A stretch of DNA of 64,000 nucleotides from Hanleya hanleyi (lineage: Eukaryota; Mollusca; Polyplacophora; Lepidopleurida; Hanleyidae), in assembly GCA_036873755.1 (NCBI GenBank), contig JAVTVY010039283.1:111070-175069 (forward strand), read 5' to 3'. Shown here in pieces: positions 9,701 through 19,716 of the stretch (positions within the stretch are counted from its first letter, which is position 1; each line of letters starts with the position of its first letter). A program made the translations under genes and the position numbers. Below the pieces are notes generated by a model. It did not search any database. It saw only the letters and a program-made list of their open reading frames with translations, and was not told the origin of the DNA.

Positions 9701-12437
9701 AGTGATGTCAACGCAGGCATGCGCACGTACCTGTGGTACACCCTGTACACTATAGCCTGTAGTGCTACACCAGGATGCAAATGCTTTTGTTACTACTGCT
9801 CAACTGTGCATGAGTAGCACGATGCGACTTCCAACAAAAACCATACCATTCGTCATCTACATGCAGAGGGTTACAAGATGACACCCCACACGGTCCATTT
9901 AGACCACGGATGGTCCACTTAATTTCAGAGACATAATTCAGTCCAGGTGTCTTACCAGGTAACAGGTATGGTCTTCCTGGTACAAATTCTGCTGCCTTGA
10001 CCCACTTCTCTGGGTCTTTGTATGCACTGGGAGATTGGGAGGTGGGTGAGGTGGGTAAGCTGTCTGAGGAGAAGCTGTCCCCCGTAGAGTTGTGTTTTTT
10101 CAATGTTACCATCCTGCTGGCATGGGCTGCACTAGGCATGTTGGTAATAGGGGGCGGCTTGACAGGTGATAAATCCTTTGAACTGGCCAAGGAGGTCGTG
10201 CCGCTTTTCAGACCATTCCCTTTCGGTTTCACATGATCATATCTGCAAGTGAAAAGATAAAGGTTCTAGCAAATGGTCCCAATACCCCATACTTTTTGGA
10301 TGCTAAATTGTTTTTTAAAGAGGTTATATACGACATTTGATAGTGATATACTTTCCAGTCAGGAACATCTCGCTAATGCAATCCATTTCACATGTTCGCG
10401 GCTTATTGCCACGACAACAAGATTTTCACCCAAGACAGTATTTTCTGGCCGGGTATTTCGCAATGTAAGAATATAATTGAATTATAATTTATCCCTGAAG
10501 ATGACTGCAATTATTAGTCGAAACAAGGACGGGTATCTTCGAATATATCCAAAATTCACTTGTTATTATGGCAATAAGCTGTGAACCTGTGAAATGGATT
10601 GAATTAGCGAGCTGTTCCCGACTGAACTCGGTAGCTCAGTCAGCTAGTAGATCATTGGGAGAGTATCCCCCCAGTCTTGAGTTCAATTTCCACCGGAGAC
10701 AGTATTTTCTGGTCGGGTGTTTCACAACGTAGAAATATAATTAAATTATAAGTAAAGGTGAAATGTAAAGGTGTTCATATTTTCCTTTTTATATTCTTCG
10801 TCCGCTAGTTAATGGTGGAAATATCAGCCTATGTACTTTGTTTGATTTTATTTGAATTATTTTGTCTCCTGGTAGCTTCTGAAAAATGCTTCAAAGTTGG
10901 TATCTCAAGCCCGGCCGTTTTCAGAACTGAAATCCGCATTGCTTATCTACCCTTGTTTGATGCTGGTTTGTGACATGACATCAGACCATCAAGCCGGGCA
11001 TCAAAACTTGTACTGTTCTATCTCCGAGCGGCTCGACTGACGTGACGTTACAATCAAGGAAAGAAAAGCGATGACGTTTTGCAAATCTGAATTAAGCTTT
11101 GCTATGAGTACCAACATTCAAAGAGATTCTAGCAGATAAGATAATTCAAATTAAACCAAGTGAAGTAGATAGACTGATATTTCTATCATTATTCAACCTG
11201 TATAAAATGTAAAAGGAGAATCTAAAAGCCTTTGCATTTCACCTTTAAGACACAGATATTGGTAGAGCTTTGACTTCAGTCATTAGAAATGTCTTGGCTG
11301 CATTTACCTGCACCGGTCTGCATATGAACAGTTTCCTTTGAGATAAAACCTGCATACATTTGACGTAGCATCACCCCGGTCATGAGAGTATCTACAATTA
11401 CTGCCCTCTCGACACACCCCATGTAGAAAGTACCTGTAAACAATTGGACATATACATTTCAGGACCAGACAAGTAGAGCGTGTAGACACGAATCAACGAC
11501 ATTTGGAAGATTTATAAAATGGGTATAATATATGCAGGACACTAATAATGGTTGATGGGACAACAACACATTTCACTTTCCTATGCAATATACAAGCAAA
11601 CGGTGACATATCACTGTGTCAATGAAACCAACTCATGTAGTTTAGCACCAAAACTGGCTCAGTTCATAACTTGAAAGTGTTTTTTCAACAATAAAGAATT
11701 CAACTATGAATTATACCCCCAATTAAGGGCTATCAGGCCAAGTGGCCAGAATCCTCATTTGCTACATTTCTGGGACCTGGTAATAGGAGCTATAATATCG
11801 GGAATAATAAAATTATGTCGCCAAGTTATTTTTTTGTTCGTTCACTTCTACAGTAATTAATGAACGACCTATCACGAGAAGCCCGAAGAAACTATGCAAA
11901 AGTTTAATTTATGGATGGAACATTTGGTAAGTAATCAAGTTGTCCGCCACTGTACTGTCACGCATACTGTAGATGTTGAATTTGCTTGTTGCAACTTGCA
12001 TCATGCAGGGAAATCGGATATTTGGAAAACAATGACTACTGAAATTGTAGAGGAGCTGAGAGCACAAACTTCTGTGGAAGGGAGGAAGGGTAGGGTGGAG
12101 TGGGGGGAATCATGCAGGGGTTTTCTGATTTCCCGTAGCATCTAGCCTGATCTCTCTCCCATTGTAAATACAGTGCACTTAATCAAGGAACTGGAATGGC
12201 TTGATGATGTCATCACAACAACAACAACGTGGTCCGCATAAATTTACCGTTCGTTACACGTTGTCATTGGAAAGAAGAGGTCATTATGAAATGTTTGTTT
12301 TCTTTAGGAAGACAGTGGCGTATGAAGCAGATAATCTTGCATTATCACTGATGAACGACGGTCGCACACAAATTAAGGAACTACCTGCATAAAACTTTTG
12401 AAGCCCACGGCACTGGCTCTGCCGCAGCCTCCGCCAT
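512..12437 (-). CDS. MKRN1: Makorin RING-finger E3 ubiquitin ligase (MKRN1-like), 5 exons, C-terminus off the left edge
   Basis: Makorins are RING E3 ubiquitin ligases that also bind RNA through CCCH zinc fingers. Five exons join with matching phases to give 304 residues. In order: an alanine-rich start; CCCH finger 1 (C17, C25, C31, H35); finger 2 (C45, C53, C59, H63); a Ser/Pro-rich linker ending in the [13 protein letters not shown] motif (~135-152); finger 3 (C190, C198, C204, H208); the makorin Cys-His motif (C212, C215, H231, C235); and most of a C3HC4 RING (C257, C260 to C289). All three fingers are C-X7-C-X5-C-X3-H. The last RING cysteines and final CCCH finger must lie in exons left of the window. 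The DMELSFA segment and RKWRSxKQF RING favour MKRN1 over MKRN2, although the RYDH ending of finger 2 resembles MKRN2. Introns are 951, 1065, 6688 and 2308 bp. No frame break was seen. Confidence 0.95.
727..3034. other. Makorin intron 4; little structure
   Basis: The 2308-bp intron is AT-rich. The only local structure seen is a short imperfect tandem run of 'ttgaaacaggtattgaaaac' type at about 1786-1840. No gene signal was found on either strand. Confidence 0.6.
3035..3267 (-). CDS. MKRN1: Makorin exon 4 (CCCH finger 3, makorin Cys-His motif)
   Basis: The acceptor reads ctcaacag|TT and the donor AAAG|gtatta, 233 nt. It encodes [21 protein letters not shown] followed in the same frame by [16 protein letters not shown]. 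An inverted-repeat element begins 53 bp upstream of the acceptor. Confidence 0.93.
3850..4330. repeat. Three imperfect copies of a ~120-bp unit
   Basis: The phrases 'aaaattgaagaaaaatgttg' and 'tccttcatttaagg' recur three times, at about 3912-3955, 4037-4080 and 4198-4235. Two copies are followed by 'acaggggttcgatactgc', which resembles the inverted ends of the host element. Confidence 0.7.
4625..5007. repeat. 193-bp tandem duplication leading into (ACGG)n and a hairpin
   Basis: Two copies start with 'gggcatagataaca' at 4625 and 4818 and end with 'cggacaagaa(c/a)atgttga'. They are followed by a CGGA-rich stretch at 5006-5036 and a hairpin CAGCCC-TAT-GGGCTG near 5056-5070. The order of tandem core, ACGG microsatellite and hairpin matches the other Helitron-like elements of the window. 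Confidence 0.75.
6115..8479. other. Makorin intron 3, middle part
   Basis: No gene signal was seen. At 6996-7062 there is a diverged fragment of the 'gtgagtgagt' element found at 22.3, 26.8, 56.2 and 57.6 kb. Homopolymer T tracts lie near 6355-6370 and a C run near 7230. Confidence 0.5.
8480..9500 (+). repeat. Six-unit satellite array, 164-176 bp period
   Basis: Each unit carries a 'ggacca...ggtc.gaatgg.cgtgtggggtgtc' core. Cores start near 8561, 8737, 8913, 9087, 9252 and 9416, giving spacings of 176, 176, 174, 165 and 164 bp. Units have diverged, and several carry a 'tgcgcatgcgcagt' palindrome. An inverted partial unit follows at 9785-9918. No protein-coding content is credible; the apparent frames are by-products of the repeat. 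Confidence 0.85.
8735..9918. mobile_element. Fold-back pair: unit 2 of the array and its inverted copy
   Basis: The ~133-bp stretch from 'gatggaccatctgtggtcta' (8733) to 'gagcagtagcaaca' (8866) recurs as its reverse complement at about 9786-9918 with few differences. The two arms could form a long stem. They enclose the rest of the satellite array and a GGAGCTC-rich segment. Confidence 0.8.
9585..9692 (+). repeat. Short GGAGCTC-type tandem repeat
   Basis: GAGCTC and GGAGCT(C/T) words recur about ten times over ~100 bp with small interruptions. Confidence 0.75.
9956..10242 (-). CDS. MKRN1: Makorin exon 3 (Ser/Pro linker, EFVPGRPY motif)
   Basis: The acceptor reads cttgcag|A and the donor CCTG|gtaagac, 287 nt. 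It completes finger 2 with RYDH, then encodes a low-complexity Lys/Ser/Pro linker and the conserved [15 protein letters not shown] segment. The single base left at the 3' end matches the two bases that open exon 4. Confidence 0.9.
10353..10630. mobile_element. ~270-bp inverted-repeat element
   Basis: The left arm 'gtcaggaacatctcgctaat' to 'gcggcttattgcc' (10359-10412) is matched by the inverse 'ggcaataagctgtgaacc' to 'gctgttcccgac' (10568-10623). The arm is ~55 bp with a few mismatches. It lies in makorin intron 2, directly before a tRNA-like SINE head. Confidence 0.75.
10626..10750 (+). mobile_element. tRNA-derived SINE-like sequence
   Basis: The sequence opens with a tRNA-like head: box A-like TAGCTCAGTCAGC, then box B-like GAGTTCAATTTCC ~45 bp on. 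A 'gagacagtattttctggtcg' body and 'aaatataattaaattata' tail follow. The same body and tail occur at 10433-10492 inside the neighbouring inverted-repeat element. It is unlikely to be a functional tRNA gene, since box B departs from GGTTCGANTCC. Confidence 0.55.
11308..11433 (-). CDS. MKRN1: Makorin exon 2 (CCCH fingers 1 and 2)
   Basis: The acceptor reads tttacag|G and the donor CAG|gtaaatg, phase 2 on both sides, 126 nt. It encodes [19 protein letters not shown] and the second finger [15 protein letters not shown], completed by H63 in exon 3. Confidence 0.95.
12385..12437 (-). CDS. MKRN1: Makorin exon 1 (start codon)
   Basis: The exon encodes 17 residues plus two bases of an Arg codon ([18 protein letters not shown]). 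The ATG at 12437 is the first in frame, and the acidic/alanine start followed by PW and the first Cys resembles MKRN1 N-termini. The donor reads CAG|gtagtt. Too short to appear as a long reading frame, it was found by asking for a phase-2 exon ending in Cys-Arg. Confidence 0.85.
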
Positions 12438-12720
12438 CGATAATTTTTACCACTTCACTTGATTACGACATCGCGGCTGAATGACGACATAAATTCCAGG
12501 AATGTGATTGATTCTTGTTAGAAAACGAAAAATGTATTAGTAAAAGATAAAAATTAAATATAATATAAATAATACCTCAATTTATTGACGATAGTGATGA
12601 GAAATATCCCTCTACGGGCGAAAAGTTTTATACTAAACTACTGCTGTTTGTGTTTGGCTGACTTCCGCATTGGCGCATCGCAAATTTAGCGGGAAAGTGG
12701 TCGGAAGGACACTGAAAAAG
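12438..12720 (-). promoter_or_regulatory. Probable makorin promoter and 5' UTR
   Basis: The region just upstream of the makorin ATG holds an E2F-like TTTCCCGC (around 12690-12700, minus strand) and an ETS-like GCGGAAGT (around 12664-12672, minus strand), as in TATA-less housekeeping promoters. No transcript evidence is available, and the transcription start is not located. Confidence 0.35.
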
Positions 12721-12898
12721 ACAGCAGGTCGTTTTCAAGATCAACACGTTTCTGGGGGCAACTAGGTGATATATTTTACACGAATGCATCCTCTAATGGG
12801 GCATCCCCTTTTAATAGATCAACATAGCATTGTTTCTGCATGCTTGAATATGCAATTCATCAGCACGCAACCTTCGCTGTGTAGGTGGGCGTGCATGT

Positions 12899-13492
12899 CA
12901 GTTCGGGAAATTGCAGAATTCGGGAACGTTGTCGAATTCGGGAACAGTTTCCGAATTCAGGAACATCAAACATTCAGCAAAGTTCCCGAATTCAGCAACG
13001 TTCCCGAATTTGGGAACTCAATTATAACATGGAGAATATAGGACTGAAGAAACATTTTCTCACTTACAGCAAAAAAGGCATCTAGAATTTTGAAATCACA
13101 ACATGGAATATCAATAGAAAAAATGTTGTTACTCATTGATAGAAAAATTGTAATGCCGTTCATTAAAAATAAGTGCCAGTTACGTTTTTCGATAAAAAGT
13201 GGTCAAAGTTCCTGAATTCGTAAACCCGTTTATTATGGAGGGAATAGGACAAAAACACATTTTCTCATTTTCTGCAAAAACGACAGCTAGAATTTTAAAA
13301 TCACAGGATGGAATTCAAGAGAATGAAAGTTGTCACCTATTTATAGAAAAATTATAATGCTGTTTATTGAGAAGAAGTGCCGATTACGTTTTTAGTGGAA
13401 AAAGTGACCCAGAGCTCCCGAATTCGTAAACAATTAAAGCCTACTGTTCCCGAATTCGACAACGTTCCCGAATTCTGCAATTTCCCGAACTG
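12899..13492. mobile_element. CAGTTCGGG inverted-repeat element, copy 1 (594 bp)
   Basis: The ends CAGTTCGGGAAATTGCAGAA and its inverse (TTCTGCAATTTCCCGAACTG) extend imperfectly over ~50 bp of 'gaattcgggaac' words. Both sides carry ATGT (12895-12898 and 13493-13496), a likely 4-bp target duplication. No transposase is encoded. A second copy is at 21108-21807. Confidence 0.8.
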
Positions 13493-13658
13493 ATGTACAC
13501 AGCCATTCGAGATTACAGTCATTCCTGGGCTATGATAAACAATGCCCTCCTCCGCCACCATGTCCATAACAGCCCCCCCCCTAAATTATCTCTGCAAACA
13601 ACAACAATCTGTAAACCAAGATGGTATATCAGGAAATATGCAGGAGTCAAACGAAATC

Positions 13659-14099
13659 CAGGCCTGCAAGTGGTTCACCTGTTCACAGTGAAAATATAGG
13701 AAGGAATTCGCAAAAATATAGGAGAATTTTCTGAATAAAATATAGGAAATAAAGGAGTGTAAGACCGGTCTGTACTAGATTGTATGTTCCAAACATTACA
13801 TGGTAGTTGTCTGGTGTTTAATCCAATTACTTTCACTGAACGCAGTCACAGTGGTGGTCTTTCGGTTGACCTGTTCTGTTGTTTGATTCAGCATAGAGAG
13901 ATTGAAATGTTTCCATATTTGTCGAGCGAAGCGAGGCAAAAAAAAAATCTGAAATGTATTTCCTCATGTCAGTTTGACGCATTACAGATCATTGATGAAA
14001 GTTTTCATGAGAAAAAGTCAAAATATAGGAAATATAGGAGGTTTTGAGTAAAATATAGGAATGACTCAGAAATATAGGAAGCACGGTCTTGAAGGCCTG
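13659..14099. mobile_element. 'atatagga' element, copy 1
   Basis: Bounded by 'aggcctgcaagtg' and 'gaaggcctgg', and rich in 'aaaatataggaa' at both ends with a middle 'gtgtttaatccaattacttt' segment. The same order recurs at 34791-35229, so this is a dispersed element about 440 bp long with AGGCCTG-type ends. Confidence 0.65.
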
Positions 14100-14560
14100 G
14101 AAATCTCCCCCCCCCCCCCTCAACCTCGGGCAAGGATCGAATTTGGTAGGGGATTACCTAAGCATTCACAACACATTTAGGCCCCAGGGGGTGGGGCTTT
14201 CACACGTTTTCAGCGCTGTTTATGTGGGGATTCAGTTATTTCTTTTGCCTGGGGAGGGGACATCAATTGTATTTGGTTGAGGTTTAGGTGGGATTCACTC
14301 CAATATTTTGCCCCAGGCAGGGGGTAGGGCATTGCAGCATTTTAACAAGTCCCATTTGCTAAGTCCCCACTAAACCCGAGGGGGGGGGGGATCGCTTGAC
14401 TCCTGCAATACCATCTAGAGGTGACACTATGGAAAAATAAGTGTGGAGGTTTTGCTGATTCTACGAGATTCCAAAGTAAACCAATGTCAAAAAGTCTGCA
14501 TGCCTTTCCAATTTGACATTGATTGATATTTATTCCTCATGTAAGAAATCACGAGAGAAG
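14100..14560. other. Gene-free; homopolymer-rich
   Basis: A C run lies at about 14107-14119 and a G run at about 14380-14390. Otherwise no structure or gene signal was seen. Confidence 0.5.
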
Positions 14561-14561
14561 C

Positions 14562-15370
14562 TTAATAATACATACAGGTCTGATTAGAGACCGGCGAGAG
14601 TGAGAATTTGAAGAAACTCAATGATGTGAATCCAGCGTAATTCCAGTGACGGATCATTTCTTTTTTCTCTGCATAATTTCGTCAAACTTTTTTCGGCGTA
14701 ATTGCATAACTCCAGTTGTGGCCGTCTCTTATGGACTGCGTAATTGTTTAACTCCAACTATATATTGGTACCTCTCTTTTTGACCGCTTAACTGTGTAAC
14801 TTCCGTGATGGACCATTTATTTTTTCTCAGCGTAACTTCGAAAGACCCTCATAACTCACGAGAGAAGTTTAATAAAACATACAGATCTGATAAGGGACCA
14901 GTGAGGGTGAGAATTTGAAGAAACTCAGTGATATGAATCCAGCGTAATTCCAGTGACGGATCATTTCTTTTTCCTCTGCATAACTATCAGACCCTTTCTC
15001 TTTTTCTCAGTGTAACTGTAACTTCAGTATTAGCCCTCACTTTTACTGACTGCGTAACTCCGATATATGGTACCTCTCTTCCTGAAAGCGTAACTCCGGC
15101 GATGGACCATACATTTTTGTTCAGTGTAATGGCATAACTTCGTCAGACCCTTTCATTTTCCTCAGTGGAACTGCGGAACTCTGACTATGGGCCTCTCTTT
15201 GTCTGAGAGTGTATCTGCGCAAATTCATTAGACCATTTCTCTTTTTCTCAGTGTAACTGTGTAACTTCATTATTAGCCCTCACTTTTACTGACAGCGTAG
15301 CTGCGTAACTCCGATATATGGTACCTCTCTTCCTGAAAGCGTAACTCCGGCGATGGACCATACATTTTTA
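14562..15370. repeat. Array of 'gcgtaactccg' repeats, upstream part
   Basis: A ~308-bp unit starts at 14562 ('aataatacatacaggtctga') and again at 14870. Shorter units rich in 'cgtaact', 'ggaccattt' and 'tttctcagtgtaact' follow. The segment 15119-15370 recurs at 17533-17776 and partly at 19717-19880, showing it belongs to a larger duplicated block. Confidence 0.75.
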
Positions 15371-17532
15371 TACGCCCGCCAAAAAGGCGGACGTATTATG
15401 TGATGGCGGTTTCCGTCCGTCTGTCCGTCTGTCCGTCCGTCTGTCCGTCCCCCGTGTCCGGTCTATATCTGGAACAGTTTTCTATTTACAGTTCCAATTT
15501 TTGGTGAGTGGATACCCTACGGGGAGACGATGTGTCGCGTACCAAAATGAAGGTCAAGGTCAGAGGTCAAAGGTCACTGGCCTAAAAAACAGGAAATCAC
15601 TGAAGTGTTCGTGTCCGGTCTATATCTGTGAACGTTTTCTATCCACAGTTGCAATTTTTTGTGAGTGGATACGCTAGGTGGAGACGATGTGTCGCATACC
15701 AAAATTGAGGTCAAGGTCAGAGGTCAAAGGTCACTGTTGCCTAAAATCAGGAAATCATTGATCATTGACAGTTTTCTATCTACAGTTCAAATTTTTGGTG
15801 AGTGGATGCCCCAGGGGAACGATGTGTTGCACACAAAATGTAGGTCGAGGTCAGAGGTCAAAGGTCAGTGTCACGGAAAAATCAGGAAATCATTAAAAAT
15901 TTCTAATTTTTTGTGAGTGGATTCAATAGGGGGAAACGAGGTGTCGCATACCAAAATATAGGTCAAGGTCAAAGGTCACTGACCCCAAAATCAGGAAATT
16001 ATTAAAAATAACTTTTTTTGTGTCAGTAGATACATGAGGGGGACACGATGTGTCACATACCAAACTGTAGGTCAAGGCCGAAGGTCAAGGTCACTGTGAC
16101 CCCCAAAATCATGAAATTGTTAAAAATCATGATTTTTTGTGTCCATTGATACACATCCTCAGGAGCCAGTGTATCGATCGATCTGTTAGGATCGATACAC
16201 TGGCTTGGTTAGTTACCCATATGAGTTCTGGATATAAATAGATAAAGAGGTTTCCTCTAAATCAGCCCAATCAGTGAACGCGCTAAGCCAGTTGATTAGG
16301 CCAATCCGCTGCTGGGTACGAGATATGACAGGATTGAATTTCATTACGGACTCAACTGCTTTGATGTCAAGTTGAAATCAACATCAGAAGTCAAAGCAAA
16401 AACCGCAAGCTTGGGATACCGACATGCTTATTCAAAACAAGCGCGGTGGATGAAATGTACGAGATTGTATAATGGAGGTGTCGACTCAAGAACTCACTCG
16501 AAAGACCAAAAATGTCAAGGTAAACCCTCTCCAAGGATTTAGGATTTACCTGGACTTGTGAAGATGATTGAGATATTGAGGGAAGACAATGTGTCGTGTA
16601 CCAAAATGTAGGTCAAGATTAAAGGTCAAGGTCACTGTGACCCAAAAATTTGAAATTATTAAAAATAACCATTTTTGTGCCAGTAGATACATTAGAGGGA
16701 CATGATGTGTTACAAATCAAAATCTGGGTCAAAGATCAAGGTCTCTGTGACCCCAAACTCAAGAAATCATTAAAAGTCACATTTTCATATACCTGTCGAA
16801 GACGAGATCATGTAATGCGATGTTGCATTCTGTCCATTCACCCATTAACATTAGTTGTCCATGCGATATCTCTAGTTTCAAGGTATGGATTGATAACAAA
16901 CTTTGGGTATAGCTTACTCGCATTGCAAAGAGAGATCAATTTGTCAAAAGTCAAGTTTAGCTGCCTATATGTGTTAGGTTGGAATATTCAGACTTGTCTC
17001 CCCTACATGTATATGGCATTTGTCCTGTGGAGTTGTCTCTCATGTTTGATACATGTAAGAAATGGCTACATTTACTTAAATTCTTGTGAAATAAAAACCA
17101 TACATTTACTAATTTAATGGGCAGAGGGGTCCTTTATGAACTTTAGACCTGTTTATTAACTCAAGAACAAAGGTTTACTTCATCACTTTCTTCACATCCT
17201 TCTACCTTCATGGAAAATTTTCTCGCCTGAAAGGAATCCATTTGAAAGAAAACTACTATTTTCTTGTGTTTGACTATTGTCGATTTCAGTGTGGGATATG
17301 TGAGCTCTCGATTCTTGTTTCAAGGTCACCTAGTTACCAAGAGTTCAGCCCATTTTAGTTTATCATTCAATATAAGATGTGATGTACATAACATTCTCAG
17401 AAGCATAAAATCGTAGACCTTTCTCTGGATTGCTAGCTACCAATTCGGATGAAGGCCATTAACAATCTAGAAATTCAGACCAGTGTAATTCCAGATATAC
17501 GGGCGTATATTGAAGCCCCTTGGGCTCTTGTT
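15371..17532 (+). mobile_element. Helitron-like element with tandem AGGTCA cores, copy 1
   Basis: The left end holds the hairpin ACGCCCGCC-AAAAA-GGCGGACGT, then 'tgatggcggtttccgtccg' and a (CCGT)n stretch. About a dozen ~100-120-bp units of the type 'aggtcaaaggtcactgtgac' + 'aaatcaggaaatt' + 'gatacattagggggacacga' follow. The right end holds AGCCC-CTT-GGGCT and 'cttgttgttcag'. No transposase or Rep/helicase frame was seen. Copy 1 carries ~400 bp at about 16150-16570 that copy 2 lacks. The Helitron-like label follows from architecture, not from an identified protein. Confidence 0.65.
16165..16204. repeat. Perfect 15-bp stem-loop
   Basis: GCCAGTGTATCGATC, a 10-nt loop, then GATCGATACACTGGC. 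It sits at the left edge of the ~400-bp segment unique to copy 1 of the Helitron-like element. Confidence 0.9.
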
Positions 17533-17776
17533 GTTCAGTGTAATGGCATAACTTCGTCAGACCCTTTCATTTTGCTCAGTGGAACTGCGAAACTCTGACT
17601 ATGGACCTCTCTTTGTCTGAGAGTGTATCTGCGCAAATTCATTAGACCATTTCTCTTTTTCTCAGTGTAACTTCATTATTAGCCCTCATTTTTACTGACA
17701 GCGTAGCTGCGTAACTCCGATATATGGTACCTCTCTTCCCGAAAGCGTAACTCCGGCGATGGACCATACATTTTTA

Positions 17777-19716
17777 TATGCCCGCCACAAGGCGGACATA
17801 TTATGTGATGGCGGTTTCCGTCCGTGTGTCCGTCTGTCCGTCCGCCGTGTTCGGTCTATATCTGGGACAGCTGGCGGACGTATTATCTGATGGCAGTTGC
17901 CGTCCGTGTGTCTGTCTGTCCGCCGTGTCCGGTCTATATCTGGGACAGTTTTCTGTCTACAGTTCTAATTTTTGGTGAGTGGATACCCTATGGGGAGACG
18001 ATGTGTCTCATACCAAAATGAAGGTCAAGGTTAGAGGTCAAAGGTCACTGGCCTAAAAAAACAGGAAATCACTGAAGTGTTCGTGTCCGGTCTATATCTG
18101 TGAACGTTTGCTATCCACAGTTGCAAATTTTTGTGAGTGGATACGCTAGGTGAAGACGATGTGTCGCGTACCAAAATTAAGGTCGCGGTCAGAGGTCAAA
18201 GGTCACTGTTGCCTAAAATCAGGTAATCATTGATCGTTGACAGTTTTCTATCTACAGTTCTAATTTTTGGTGTCAGAGTGGATGCCCTAGGGGGGAACGA
18301 TGTGTTGCATACCAAATGTAGGTTGAGGTCAGAGGTCAAAGGTCAGTGTGACTGAAAAATCAGGAAATCATTAAAAATTTCTATTTTTTTGTGAGTGGAT
18401 TCAATAGGGGGGAATGAAGTGTCGCATACCAAAATATAGGTCAAGGTCAAAGGTCACTGTCCTCAAAATCAGGAAATTATTAAAAATAACATTTCTTTGT
18501 GTCGGTAGATACATTAGGGGGACACGATGTGCACATATCAAAATGTAGGTCAAGGTCAAAGGTCAAGGTCACTGTGACCCGAAAATCGTGAAATGGTTAA
18601 AAATCATGATTTTTTGAGCCCATTGAGAAATTACGGGTAGCCGTTTGTCATGTACCAAACTTTAGATCCAGGTCAATAGTCAAGATCACTGTGACCCCAG
18701 AATCAAGGTCAAAGTTCAGTGTGACCTAAAAATCAGGAAATCAATAAAAATTACTAAGTTTTTATGAGTGGATTCAATAAAGGGAAATGAAGTGTCGCAT
18801 ACCAAAAAAAAAAATAGGTCAAGGTCAAAGGTCACTGTGACCCCAAAATCAGGAAATTAGTACAAATAACATTTTTTTTGTGTCAGTAGATACATTAGGG
18901 GGACACGATGTGTCACATACCAAATTGTAGGTCAACGGTCAAGGTCACTGTGACCCCAAAATCGTGAAATTGTTAAAAATCATGATTTTTTGTGTCCATT
19001 GAGAAATTACGGGGAGACGGTTTATCATGTATCAAAATTTAGGTCAAGGTCAATAGTCAAGGTCACTGTGACTTCAGAATTAAGAAATCTTTGAAAACTA
19101 TTTTTTTTTGTGTCAGTGGATACATTAGGGGGACATGATGTGTCATGTACCAAAATGTAGGTCAAGGCCGAATGTCAAGGTCACTGTGACCCCCAAAATC
19201 ATGAGATTTATAAAAGTCAGGATTTTTTTGTGTCCATTGATACATTGACGGAAGACGATGTCATGTACCAAAATTTAGATCAAGGTCAAAGGTCAATGTC
19301 ACTGTGACCCCAAAATCAGGAATTCATTACAAGTCACATTTTCATATGCCTGTCGAAGACGAGGTCATGTAATGCGATGTTGCGTTCTATCCATTCATCC
19401 ATTAACATTTGTTGTCCATGCGATATTCTAGTTTCAAGGTATGGGTTGGTACCAAACTTTGAGTATACCTTACTCGCATGGCAAAGAGGAGCCATACATC
19501 AATTGATCAAAGGTCAAGGTCACAGTCCCCCAAAACTGAATCAAGTATAAGATGTGATATATGTTACATTCTCAGAAGCACAAAATTGTAGACCTTTCTC
19601 TGGATTGCTAGCTACCAATTGGAATCAAGGCTATTAAACAAACTTGAAATTTGGACCAATATAATTCCAGATATACGCTAACGGGCGTATATTGAAGCCC
19701 CTTGGGCTCTTGTTGT
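17777..19716 (+). mobile_element. Helitron-like element with tandem AGGTCA cores, copy 2
   Basis: Same architecture as copy 1: hairpin ATGCCCGCC-ACA-AGGCGGACAT, (CCGT)n, tandem units and a terminal AGCCC-CTT-GGGCT hairpin. The first ~90 bp ('ggcggac.tattat.tgatgg' to 'tatctgggaca') are locally duplicated at about 17790-17950. Units carry AGGTCAAGGTCAAAGGTCA-type direct repeats and GGTCACTGTGACC palindromes. Confidence 0.65.
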
